A stretch of DNA of 64,000 nucleotides from Paralithodes platypus (lineage: Eukaryota; Arthropoda; Malacostraca; Decapoda; Lithodidae). Each line of letters begins with the position of its first letter. Positions within the stretch are counted from its first letter, which is position 1. The position numbers and the translations under genes are program-made. The DNA lies in assembly GCA_032716605.1 (NCBI GenBank), contig CM064572.1, positions 37,898,010-37,962,009 of the forward strand, in the 5' to 3' direction. Below the pieces are notes generated by a model. The model was given only the letters and a program-made list of their open reading frames with translations. It made no database searches and had not been told where the DNA came from. Below are positions 53,759 through 63,627 of the stretch, in pieces.

Positions 53759-54509
53759 CATCTTAAATTCAATCATTTATTAGGATTCATTATATCCATC
53801 TCTCAAATAATTTTAAGGTGATCTAGTTACAGTGTATCTATACTCGTGTGAGGTACTGTACACCTTGGAGATCATTCAACCCTACGAATTCATGACTCAG
53901 AAACATTTCTCACGTCTTTTAGCTTACTCTTGCATCTTTGAACACCAACGACTGTACACGTGGATCGGAAGTTAAGATCACGTGTTGGAGGTGTGCATTG
54001 AGGTGTGTAGCAGAGGTGAGAGGTATTGAAGGAAGATTTGAGTTAGATGGACAGGCCTCAGAGACAACTGGAGGTTTAGCCCTAGAGATTCCTTCATCAA
54101 TATAGGGAATTCTCTGTCATATATGTTATTAATACATCTGTATACTCTTTCAGTTGTTACTTAATAAAGTTGGTTTGGATACCACATTCCTTTAATTTAC
54201 CTTTACCTATAAGTATCAATATTATAATTATAAGGTTAAATACGTTACGGTGGCAGCATTACTATTACTAAATAAAAGATAGTACAATCTTTCTATCAAT
54301 CAACGAGCAGGACGGAGAGCTGAGATCAACCAACATCAACTACAAATAACCTACAGTATATATAACCCAGTGAGATTGACACCTTAAATCCCCTTACTTG
54401 GAGTTAAAAGGTTAACCCTTATCATAAATATAGGATCGTACATTAGTACGTCTTCCTAAACCTAACCCCTTGCTAACAGTGACTGTCAAAAGTAATTTGT
54501 AACATATAT
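53759..54509 (+). repeat. direct repeat, probable 3' LTR
   Basis: Partner of 48719-49502. Upstream GAGGGAGAGGAA (53589-53600) could be a polypurine tract, which would put the LTR start near 53602 and imply that the 5' copy is truncated. No gag or pol lies between the copies. Confidence 0.6.
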
Positions 54510-54873
54510 CATTGTCTTACGTTCTCGCACTTGTTTATGAATGAAAATGTAAATGTGCAGGGAATGAAGCTCAATTTAGACCAAAATACCCGCAATGATG
54601 AGTAAATTAGCTTCAACAGGGGTTATATCGCAAGATTGTGTATCGTGTAGTCATTGGTGTGTCTGTGTATATTGTGTGTTAAGTGTGTGTTTGTGTGTTT
54701 AAATCTATTCATATATTCAACATGGCTTTAATTTTTCCGCCAATCTCCTCACTTAGAACTCTTCACTGCCTCTCTCTCTCTCCACCATTCGACACTTTTT
54801 TACTCCGGTATCAGAGGTTGGCATCATATCACCTTGACAAGCCAACTTCCTCTCCTATTTCCCTATACTGTTT
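54510..54873. other. non-coding stretch, nothing recognised
   Basis: No ORF above 77 codons, no repeat match. Confidence 0.4.
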
Positions 54874-54888
54874 AACCCCCTTCTGTCT

Positions 54889-55299
54889 ATGGCGATGGGC
54901 TGACCTATCAGAGTGAGACCTGAGCGATCTCTGCCATACCCATAGCTTACTCTGACTGTTCCTTTTACTTATATATTTTCTAGATCTCAAGTGACGGCGT
55001 CTCTTCCGTGGATTGCCCTCCCAATCTACCAAGATTGGAAGCTAAAGCGTCACATTATTCCTTTGCCCCTCAACTTTCTCTTCATAATTGCTGAGGGGCA
55101 CAGGGCCCTGGGTGGGGCTTTGGTTTCCCGGGCGTTTACGCACCCTCTCAGCTCCCCGCCATGGAGTGGCTTCGGTCACCCAGGCTTTATTGTGGTCGGC
55201 AGGGAGGGTTCTGTGGGGGCGCTCGTTTATGGCCTTGGCCTTACTCGGGGCCTTGGGGCTGTTCGGCCAGGCAGCTTGGGGAACAACAACAACAACAAC
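54889..55299 (+). mobile_element. 411-bp non-autonomous retroposon sharing LINE 3' end
   Basis: Flanked by a 15-bp duplication AACCCCCTTCTGTCT (54874-54888 and 55300-55314). Its last ~70 bp, GGGGCTGTTCGGCCAGGCAG then (AAC)n, match the 3' end of the LINE at 33393-37418; the sequence before that does not match LINE ORF2, though AGTGGCTTCGGTCACCCAGG resembles the LINE's 5' region. Confidence 0.75.
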
Positions 55300-55439
55300 A
55301 ACCCCCTTCTGTCTGTCTCTTGTTCTCCCCCCCCCCCCCTCCCTCTCTCCCCCTCTCTCGTGTTATCTCTCTCTCTTTTGTTTTCCTCCCTTCCTCCCCC
55401 CCCCCCCTCTTACTCCCCCTGTCGTACCCCCTCCCTCTC

Positions 55440-55582
55440 TTTCATAGAATAAAAGCGGTAAATAGCTCAATAAACCATCTAAATAATACGGGTCCTTCTT
55501 ACCTTCTTAACTACATAAAATCGCATAATGTTGGACAGAATAAAATAAAAAAAAAAAGGCATTACCGTTCTGCAGGGGTTAA
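55440..55582. mobile_element. MITE-C right half
   Basis: CATAAAATCGCATAATGTTGG and CATTACCGTTCTGCAGGGG then TTAA at 55579-55582. Confidence 0.6.
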
Positions 55583-55675
55583 GCATTCCAATTACACCCC
55601 CCCAAATTTGTTTCCCATTATAACCCAAAGAGCTATATTACTCCAGAAATACATAACCTATATTGTATAGTTTTT

Positions 55676-56190
55676 CAATTCCAGTTACTGTCGTATCAAT
55701 CTCATACTAACTTATTCCATTCCATTCAATTCCATCCTATATCGTTCCATTACCATCAATCTCATTCCAGCTCATCCCATTCCATTCAATTCCATCCTAT
55801 ATAATTATATTCCAAATTCAACCCATTCCATCCTATATCGTCCTATTACCATCAATCTAATCCCAATTCATCCAATTCCATCCTAAATCGTTATATTCCA
55901 ATTCATCCCATTACATTAAATTCCATCCTATATCGTCCTATTACCATCAATCTCATTCCAATTTACCACATTCCAAGCAATGCCATCCTATCTTATTATA
56001 CCTATCATCCCAGCTAACCCCATTTTGTTTACCAAATCCTATTTCGCATTAACCTATCCCAACTCATTATATTCTGTTTATCCATCTTATTTCACATTAT
56101 CCTATCCTAACTCATTTTACCCTGTTTATCCATCCCTATTTCGCATCATCCTAACCTAACTCATTTCATCCTCTCATCGTTCACCTAATC
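55676..56190. repeat. degenerate CATTC-type satellite
   Basis: Diverged repeats with ATTCAATTCCATCCTATAT and TTACCATCAATCTCATTCCA at spacing of about 60-80 bp. Confidence 0.75.
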
Positions 56191-56590
56191 GTACATTATC
56201 ATATTTATGTTATCTTATATATTGTTATATTTCGATCAATGTCCTCCTATACCAATACAAATGATTATGAAAGGGTAATTAAAGTGGCCATTATAATCTA
56301 CCCCTTTAAAGGTATATTGGTGGTAATATACCCCATCTTATGCAAGGATACTAAAGTAAATCACCATCAATATATCCAATGATTGTATATACCTAATTGT
56401 TATCCTTGATTTGTTTACAGTGCGCTTCATCATACAGCATGCATGCATGCATCTCTCTCTCTCTCTCTCGTAAAACCAGTCCCGCTTGACTAGAAATGAG
56501 CATCCTCCATCTCTTTTATTTTATCGCCCAAACCAAAATATGATGGAATAAGTCTACCATCCCCTCCACCTCTCCTCTCTCTCTCTCTCT
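56191..56590. other. non-coding stretch
   Basis: Short (CATG)n at 56437-56452 and CT tracts; no gene. Confidence 0.5.
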
Positions 56591-56597
56591 TAGAAGA

Positions 56598-56900
56598 ATG
56601 AGCTATGAGGACGGGTTGAGAGCTATTGATCTATTCCCGTTGGAGACACGCAGACTACGAGGTCAGCTCACTGAAGTTTTTAAAATACTTAATGGGTTTG
56701 ACAATGTGGATCATGGCAAAATGTTTAGCCTCAATATGAATGCAACACGCAACCATGGCTGGAAATTAGAATAAAAAAGGTTCAGCACTAGTATTTGTGG
56801 AAATCTTTTCACATATAAAATCTGTTCTACCTGGAACAAACTTCCCTCCAAAGTTGTAAGCAGTTCTTCAGTAGAGCAGTTCAAGAAGAGAGTACAGTAG
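56598..56900 (+). pseudogene. CR1-type LINE RT C-terminus
   Basis: Encodes MSYEDGLRAIDLFPLETRRL, GQLTEVFKILNGFDNVDHGK and, after one in-frame TAA, KRFSTSICGNLFTY, CSTWNKLPSKVVSSSSVEQF, ending at TAG 56898-56900. The RRLRG...VFKILNGFDNVD...WNxLP order is the conserved end of CR1-like pol. About 100 codons of the 3' end, 5'-truncated. Confidence 0.85.
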
Positions 56901-56919
56901 ATAGTATTTTGCACACTAT

Positions 56920-57154
56920 TTAACCCTCTCCGACATATGACGCGATTTTGAGCCTATTAGTAATACTTTAAAGCCTTTGTTACCATTAGGGATATTTAGA
57001 AACCTTTTATTTAGTTACTTCAACCTCTGCAGTTGTCTTTGAGTTAGCTGTGGGCAGAACACTAATTTTGGAGAGGTAATTATATGAGTGAGAGAACTCT
57101 ATTTCTTATTGCTAATATGGCAACCTCTGCATCATATGAGTCTGAAAGGGTTAA
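56920..57154. mobile_element. MITE-E, TTAA-flanked (235 bp)
   Basis: TTAACCCTCTCCGACATATG at left; reverse complement of the right end TTAACCCTTTCAGACTCATATG (about 20 bp shared). Non-coding. Confidence 0.8.
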
Positions 57155-57553
57155 ACACTGTAGTGCACTAAACAGTCTCTCTCCTTCTGCTTCGAGAATC
57201 TCCTTGGAATGGACCGCAAGGTCTCGGAGATACTAACTATTCCTTGTAACTCTCTCTTTCTCTCATGTACAGTATAATTATGTACTTGTATACCATATAT
57301 AATTTTATGTACCTATGCTATCTCAATGAAGTCAAATCTCTCTCTCTCTTTCTCTAGTAAAGCCAGCCCCAGACTACATGCCCACTGTGCCAGGTATTGA
57401 CTGGGAGATAAGGGCAGATATTCGCTTAATGAAATGGGCTAAATAATGTTGATTACAGTGGAGGAGGAGGAAAGAGGAGCGGGAGGGTGGGGTAGGCGGG
57501 GAGAGAGAGAAGAGTGGGGAGAGAAATGCAGGAAAAGGTGATATTACTTTTAA
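57155..57553. other. non-coding stretch
   Basis: CT and GA tracts; AGTAAAGCCAGCCCC-like sequence resembles 56468. No gene. Confidence 0.4.
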
Positions 57554-58174
57554 TTAACCCTGCTCAGGTAATGTTCCAGAAGTGTAACGAAATTAGCAAT
57601 GTGGCCCCATATGGAGACCGGCACTTTAAACGGCTCTCACCCGAAAACTGATTGATGGATTTTAAATTTCTTATTACCAATAGAAACTACAATTAATGCT
57701 TAATATTATGTTAGGAGCAAATTACACTCCTGAAAATATTAAGTCATATATATAAAAAAAAAAAAAAAAAAAAAAAATAAAGTAGTGAAAAAAAGGGTCA
57801 ACAAAAGTGAGGCATATCTCATACATTACATAAGCTGGATTACTTTGGTTGCAGGGCTGTGGAGGGTATGGCTGAGGGTCTTGGGTGACAACAAGGCAGA
57901 ACTCTGGGGCTAAAAAAAAGTTTGATAGGAAGGGGAAATTTGTAGTACACATTTGGGATTATGGACCCCATATGGTGACCGGACAGGTTGGTACAGGAAA
58001 GGGGAGGAGAGAGAGCGGCGGCTCACACCCTCTCCCAGTTGTAGGACGATGTGGACTGACTGCTCGCCAACAAAACTTCTTGCCATCGGCCTCCGGCCGT
58101 GAAATATTTGCGAAAAATCTGTTTTACGCATATTTTTTGGCCCATATCGGGCCAATAAGCCTGAGCAGGGTTAA
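57554..58174. mobile_element. MITE-D, TTAA-flanked (621 bp)
   Basis: TTAACCCTGCTCAGG at left and CCTGAGCAGGGTTAA at right: perfect 15-bp inverted repeat including TTAA. Internal CCCCATATGGNGACCGG occurs twice and a poly(A) tract lies at 57753-57777. The 99-codon ORF inside has no recognised domain. Confidence 0.85.
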
Positions 58175-58300
58175 AGGGGGATGATCATATTTATTGGATT
58201 ACTTATTCATCTTTCTATTATTTTACTTATTTTCCTCCCTAGACCTCCATCAAGCTTAAAAAAAAAAAAAAAAATACCCCTTCATGATATTTTTGTAGTA
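58171..58300. mobile_element. MITE-A left fragment sharing TTAA with MITE-D
   Basis: TTAAAGGGGGATGATCA followed by TTATTTTCCTCCCTAGACCTCCATCAAGCTT (family interior), truncated after a poly(A) tract. Confidence 0.7.
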
Positions 58301-58697
58301 GGGAAGCTGGGAGAATGGCTCGAAAGACATAGAAAGCAAGGAGAGAGTGAGAGTGAATGAGTGAGTGTGTGAGTGTGAGCTTGAGGGAGTGTGTGTGTGA
58401 GAGAGAGAAAGTTCGATTGAGAGTTTCGAGTGTGAGAGGAGATCAGGATCCACACACAACTGGTCAACCGGCCAGCAAAAAGAAAACGGGAATGGGGTAC
58501 TCAGTGACGTCACGCTCGCCTTCACCCAGGGCTCGCTCACCACTCACACTCTCCCACTCCTTTCGCTATGTTTATAGCTCCTTTTTGTTAGTTGTTGAGC
58601 AAAATGATATTATTTTCTTTGACAAAATAAATGCAACTAGTAATATTGTATGTAACTTTGTGACTTAAATATCTATGATTATACTATTTTGTAACAA
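58301..58697. other. non-coding stretch with a CRE palindrome
   Basis: GA/GT-rich tract 58340-58410; TGACGTCA at 58505-58512. No gene recognised. Confidence 0.5.
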
Positions 58698-58906
58698 TTA
58701 ACCCTTTCAAGCTCCAATACGCGTTTCTGTTCTGTTTTCTGACTATTAGTAGATGATTTTATTCTAATTAGTAACGGTATATGGAAGTCAAATGGTTGAT
58801 TGAGATAGGATTTAGACTTAATACCCACAGATCCTTCCTAAGTTGCATAAAATCGTATGATAGCCAAAATATACTGCTAAAACGTGTCAGAGCTTCAAGG
58901 GGTTAA
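58698..58906. mobile_element. MITE-C relative, TTAA-flanked (209 bp)
   Basis: TTAACCCTTTCAAGCTCCAA at left, AGCTTCAAGGGGTTAA at right; interior GATTGAGATAGG and AAAATCGTATGATAGCC resemble MITE-C. Confidence 0.8.
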
Positions 58907-59464
58907 GAAGGGGAAATATCAATATTTTGGAATATAATATAGCCTACTTGGGTACATAAAAATCAAAATTACTACATGCTGTTGAGTAATTCCATGATGG
59001 TAGCCTACATACAATAAACTAATATGATAAATCCAAAATGAATTACAATTTAACCCTAGATGTGGTTGTGTTGTCATTATTAGCATGTTGTCCCTTATGG
59101 TACAGTTCCTTAAAGAGGCAAGCACGACCACTTAGTGATGCACTGCATGTTTATCAATGTAATTCTACAGTATCCTAAAACCTTACATAAATAAAACATA
59201 CCCATCAGTAATAAGTTAAAACAAAATCAAGTTTAGGAATAGGAAAGACATACAAAATGAAAATAATTGGTTGAAACAAACCTGATTAAAAATCCAACAT
59301 ATCTGTAACAGGCATACATATAACATAGGTCATAGCTAGGCTAGTAAAGATATTTTGTTTGCCTAATGTAGAATACCGTTATTTGTTGTTCTCTCTCTCT
59401 CTCTTTTGTTGAAAGCTTGGGATAATGTTTAATTCATTACAAATATAAACATGTATTATTAAAG
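58907..59464. other. AT-rich stretch, nothing recognised
   Basis: No supported ORF or repeat. Confidence 0.4.
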
Positions 59465-60660
59465 ACAAACATTACTTAAGAACATAAGATCGCGGGAAAC
59501 TGCATAAGGCCATGCGGCCCACACGAGGCAGCTCCCATTCACACCCAGCCCATATCCTCCATAAGCGAATCCAACTTCAGCTTAAAGCTTTGAACTGTTC
59601 CTGAGCTAATCACTGCTCTGGGCAGTCCATTCCACATGTTAACAACTCTATTCTCAAACAAGTGCTTTCCTATGCTTTCCTATATCTAAACTTATCTAAC
59701 TTGAAACCATTTGAGCGGGTTATGTCGCCGCTCTTTAGCTTTAATACCTCATCTATATCGCCCTTATTTATACCTTTTTATCCATTTAAATACCTCTATC
59801 ATCGTCTCCCCTACATCTTCGTCTTTCTAGTGAGTGCAAGCCTAAGGCTTTCAATCTCTCCTCACCCAATAAGTTTCTAATATTATGTATCATCTTCGTC
59901 ATTCTTCTTTGGACTGCCTCTAAAGGGTCGATATCCATTATGTAATAAGGGCACCAAAATTGGACAGCATAGTTTAAATGGGTCTTACTAGTGCTCAGTA
60001 CAGTTTTAAGAAAACTTCAGCAGTCCTGTTGCTAACACTCCTAGATATGAATCCTAGAACTCTATTTGCCCTGTTCCTAACTCTTATACATTGTTTTCTG
60101 GGTTTCAGATCATTACTAACGAGCGCCCCCAGATCCTTCTCAGATTCTGAGTTATCCAATTCTACATTGTCTAGTTTGTATTTCGCTTCTAAATTATGAT
60201 TTGCAATCCTTAATACCTTACATTTGCCTACATTGAAACTCATCTGCCAATTTATTGACCACTCGTGCAAATGATCGAGATCCTTTTGAAGACATTCCCT
60301 GTCGCTAGCTGACTATTACCCTACCCATTTTAGTATCATCATCAAATTTACTGATCCTACTCTTTATGCCTAAGTTAAGATAATTTATATAGATAATGAA
60401 CAGAAGTGGCCCCAAAACAGACCCTTGGGGGACCCTACTTTTAACTAATCCCCAGTCCGATTTTACACCATTGATACTAACTCTCTGCTTCCTACCAATC
60501 AGCCATGACCTAATCCACTTGAGTAGCAGCCCCCCAATAACATGTCCTTCTATCTTCCTTAACAGCCTTTCATGTGGAACTCTATCAAAGGCCTTACTGA
60601 AGTCTAAGTAAACTATATCATATGACTTGTCGTTATCTACCGCTTCATATACCTCGGAGA
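59465..60660 (-). pseudogene. CR1-like LINE reverse transcriptase fragment
   Basis: The minus strand encodes YDIVYLDFSKAFDRVPHERL, LKWIRSWLIGRKQRVSING, RVPQGSVLGPLLFIIYIN, then FDDDTKMGR (60335-60346) where the usual box is FADD, then WSINWQMSFNVGKCKVLRI, SEKDLGALVSNDLKPRKQC and NRANRVLGFISRS. The 3' part has several stops. The end (minus strand ...AGCTGCCTCGTG..., ATGTTCTTA) is the common arthropod CR1 tail. RT for target-primed reverse transcription in life; here truncated and frameshifted after the palm. Confidence 0.88.
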
Positions 60661-61489
60661 AAACTGAGTAAATTTGTTAGACAGGATCTTCCCTGAGTGA
60701 ATCCATGTTGAGATTAACTTGAAATTTTTTAAGTGATTTCTAATTTTCCTGGCAATAATTGATTAAGTGATTAAGTGATTTTAATCTTCTTCCTTTGCAT
60801 GTTTACATGTATTGACCTTTTGTTCCTTGTATGAAATGACGTGCAGGTGTCTTATCCTAAAGAAGATCGATATTTTGGCAAAACATTTTTTTTTCTTATA
60901 ACAGATAAAGGTAAAGTCGCTCAATTGAGTTTAATTTCAGATGCAAGAACTTTTACACAGTGTTTTCCCTTCATCTTGAAGCCATTCACCATGGAAAACT
61001 TTGCATATTTCTCGTATATTGGTCAAATGAGACAAACAAAATTATACAGCTGACCTCTGTTACTACTTCTGTCTACGATGTGCCTTCTGATCTTGTTTTC
61101 TAAGAAGTGATACTTTAAAAGGAAAATCTCCTTACCATATAGCCAGCAACACAATCTAAAGACTGTTCTTCTACGAGAGTGGTAGTACATTATTTATTTT
61201 TTTTAGTTTCTCATATATCTAAACAAAAATCATACTCAATACCTACTTCTAAATATCATATCATTGAACAACAGACAGATCTGATAAGCAACATTTTCTA
61301 GGCGTAGGCTAACTCACGGTCGTTAGTTAGTTTTGTTTTTGCTATGACCAGTTTTACCCAAGAAATATTATTCATTTTCGGGATCCTGAGTGATTTTGCT
61401 TTTTTTGCTGAGCAATACAATATCAGTTTCTTTAGTCTTTGTTTGAAACTGACAGCATCTGGATGTCTTATACAACCAAAAAATCATAT
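60661..61489. other. stretch without recognised gene
   Basis: A 70-codon plus-strand ORF at 60841-61053 has no recognised domain. Could hold decayed parts of the P-like transposon that follows, but no match was seen. Confidence 0.35.
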
Positions 61490-61745
61490 ATGAATAAATA
61501 TATAAATACAAACAATATACAGTATATATAATAATGTGTAAGGTGTCCTGATTTATAATAAATATATAAATACAAACAATATACAGTATATATAATAATG
61601 TGTAAAGTGTCCTGATTTATAATAAATATATAAATACAAACAATATACAGTATATATAATAATGTGTAAAGTGTCCTGATTTATAATAAATATATAAATA
61701 CAAACAATATACAGTATATATAATAATGTGTAAAGTGTCCTGATT
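61490..61745. repeat. 64-bp tandem repeat, four copies
   Basis: TATAAATACAAACAATATAC recurs at 61501, 61565, 61629 and 61693; unit ends AGTGTCCTGATT. Only one base varies (GTAAGG/GTAAAG). Confidence 0.95.
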
Positions 61746-61949
61746 CAACCTTCTTGTCATGATAAATTCAAGGTTATGAATAACTCTGAGCATTTCAAAG
61801 AGTCATATAAGGAAAAGGCAAGATAAAACTACTCTTTGCTGAAATCTGTAGTGGGCTGAAATTGAACTCTATTGTGGTCATAATGTGGATCATTGTGCGC
61901 AAATTGCTTAGCTGTTCTTCCAAATGCAGACCAGACGCACAGTGCTTTC

Positions 61950-62282
61950 CTATCGCTTGATATAGAAGAATTCACCACATGAAACCATGCATCTGTTGTT
62001 AATATGAAGCTTGCAGTTTCTTTCCAGTTTGTGCTGATTAAATGATCTCTTTCTCCTAAATATATTATTGCATACTTTACTCGCTATAATTTGTTGTCCT
62101 TGAACATTTTGGTGAGTTTCACTAAGTTTGTAAGCTAAGCCATATTCAGATTTAGTTATCATGGACATTTCACGAATGCAATCATCTGATATAATATATC
62201 TATTCTTCATTACAAATCCTGAATCTAGGAGATTATTTCTACTTAGTTTGAGGAGATGAGGGACATCAGCAAACACACACAT
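61950..62282 (-). pseudogene. P-element-like transposase fragment
   Basis: The minus strand encodes 110 residues: VFADVPHLLKLSRNNLLDSG, FVMKNRYIISDDCIREM, KSEYGLAYKLSETHQNVQGQ and QIIASKVCNNIF. D-V/P-P-H-L-x-K-x-x-R-N-x-x-L/I-x-x-G followed by a KLSxxHxNVxGxQ block is the pattern of P/THAP9-type transposases, where the Asp in DxPHL is part of the catalytic set. The THAP domain and remaining catalytic acids are absent. The fragment ends in unrelated residues before the stop, so it is an exon-sized or truncated remnant. Confidence 0.65.
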
Positions 62283-62780
62283 TCTTGTTATATATTTGCA
62301 TATTTATCTCCTTAATAATAAATTCCTACACAATCTAGTATTGTATAATATATAGTGCAATATTATTATTGTTATTATTATTATTATTATTATTATGATA
62401 ATTACTATGGTTATTTTTGATAATATTACTGTATCGGCGATGATAATGACAGCGAATTTGTAGCAGTGTGGTGAAAATTGGTACCGTACTATCACTGCAC
62501 TGCTGTTGTTTTCGATGTCATTGATAGTATATTGCATTACTGTATTTAGTAGAATACCACTACACATGTAATAATCTGTCACATGTAATGTTATGTCTAT
62601 TGCTGTAAACATGACAATTATTGTTCCTTATCTGTAAAACTGTAGAGTTGATGCACCAGTTGTTACAACTACTAATACTGTGACCATCATGGAAAGTGAG
62701 TACGGTAATACTGAGCAGGTACTGGGTATAATGAACTTAGGCTATATCAGTGAATCAAGTGGTCAGGTCTGGGCAGACCC
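62283..62780. other. AT-rich stretch with (ATT)n
   Basis: (TTA)n at 62366-62395. No gene recognised. Confidence 0.5.
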
Positions 62781-62784
62781 AAGG

Positions 62785-63000
62785 CGTCAGTGACGTCACG
62801 CAAACTCTCCCCCCCCCCCCCCCTCGCGCGACCTGTTAGTGTGTGGGTCCTGGGAGAGATATAATACTGGACCGGTGATTAGCGCCCGGGAGCATATTTC
62901 CGAAGTCATTACTAGTATAATCATAGGGGCAATTAAGACCAATCAGAGGGCGCAGTGGCTGTGACGTCACCCACAGGGGAGGAGCCAGTCTACCTCTCTC
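62785..63000. promoter_or_regulatory. promoter-like region: two CRE palindromes and a CCAAT box
   Basis: TGACGTCA at 62791-62798 and 62962-62969; CCAATCAG at 62939-62946; GGGGAGGAGCC at 62976. GC content rises sharply against the AT-rich surroundings. Lies 180-390 bp upstream of the ORF at 63181, but a transcript cannot be shown. Confidence 0.4.
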
Positions 63001-63180
63001 TCTCTCTCTCTCTCTCTCTGGGTGAGGCTCCCGCCTGCCTCTCTTTCTCTCTCTGGTAAATAAAAGTAGTCACCTAGTATATTTCAAATATTAACTACAT
63101 TAAGGATACATTATGATTGTGCTATGTTATGGTTATGAGTAAATAAGAGTAGCCTACCGTAATACGCGTATTGCACAGCC

Positions 63181-63417
63181 ATGGACAGAAATTCCTTGAC
63201 AATTTTAGAAAGCACAATATTATTTCACTGGCGAACTATATCCCAGCTGATGATAATGTTACCATCTTGGTTACTCAGCTATTATGTAGATTTTGTAGCG
63301 AAATCGTTTGGTAACTACGAAAACCTGGCATTAATTCGACACAGATATACATATTTTCCAAACATTATCGAGAAATCCGTTGCTAAGGGATTCAATTTAC
63401 CATCAACTGAAATATAA
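63181..63417 (+). CDS. unrecognised 78-codon ORF with a damaged relative at 4.5-5.1 kb
   Basis: MDRNSLTILESTILFHWRTI at the start, then LPSWLLSYYVDFVAKSFGNY, HRYTYFPNIIEKSVAKGFNL and PSTEI before TAA. The part from LPSWLL onward aligns with a broken segment at 4510-4643 and 5015-5084, so this protein sequence, not chance, is conserved between copies. The LPxxLL...F start loosely recalls an F-box helix pattern but that is weak. May be a host exon, a gene-family member or part of an unidentified transposon. The first 20 residues have no counterpart and may not be coding. Confidence 0.4.
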   Translation: MDRNSLTILESTILFHWRTISQLMIMLPSWLLSYYVDFVAKSFGNYENLALIRHRYTYFPNIIEKSVAKGFNLPSTEI

Positions 63418-63590
63418 CAGACTATATAGCCTACCGTAGTTAATGCTCGCAGTCTGTTATTTTTGTATTATTTAAGAGGTGTTCAAGTAGCCCTAACCAC
63501 GACTGTACTTATATAAATATTCATTAACAGACATACATATATACTGTAGGCCTACATACATAATATTATGGAATGAGATCATTACATATG

Positions 63591-63627
<37 letters not shown>

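Noticed and set aside
54991..55670. Overlapping ORFs of 119-169 codons in three frames
   Set aside because: They read through the short retroposon, (AAC)n and CT-rich tracts; being open in three frames reflects low complexity.
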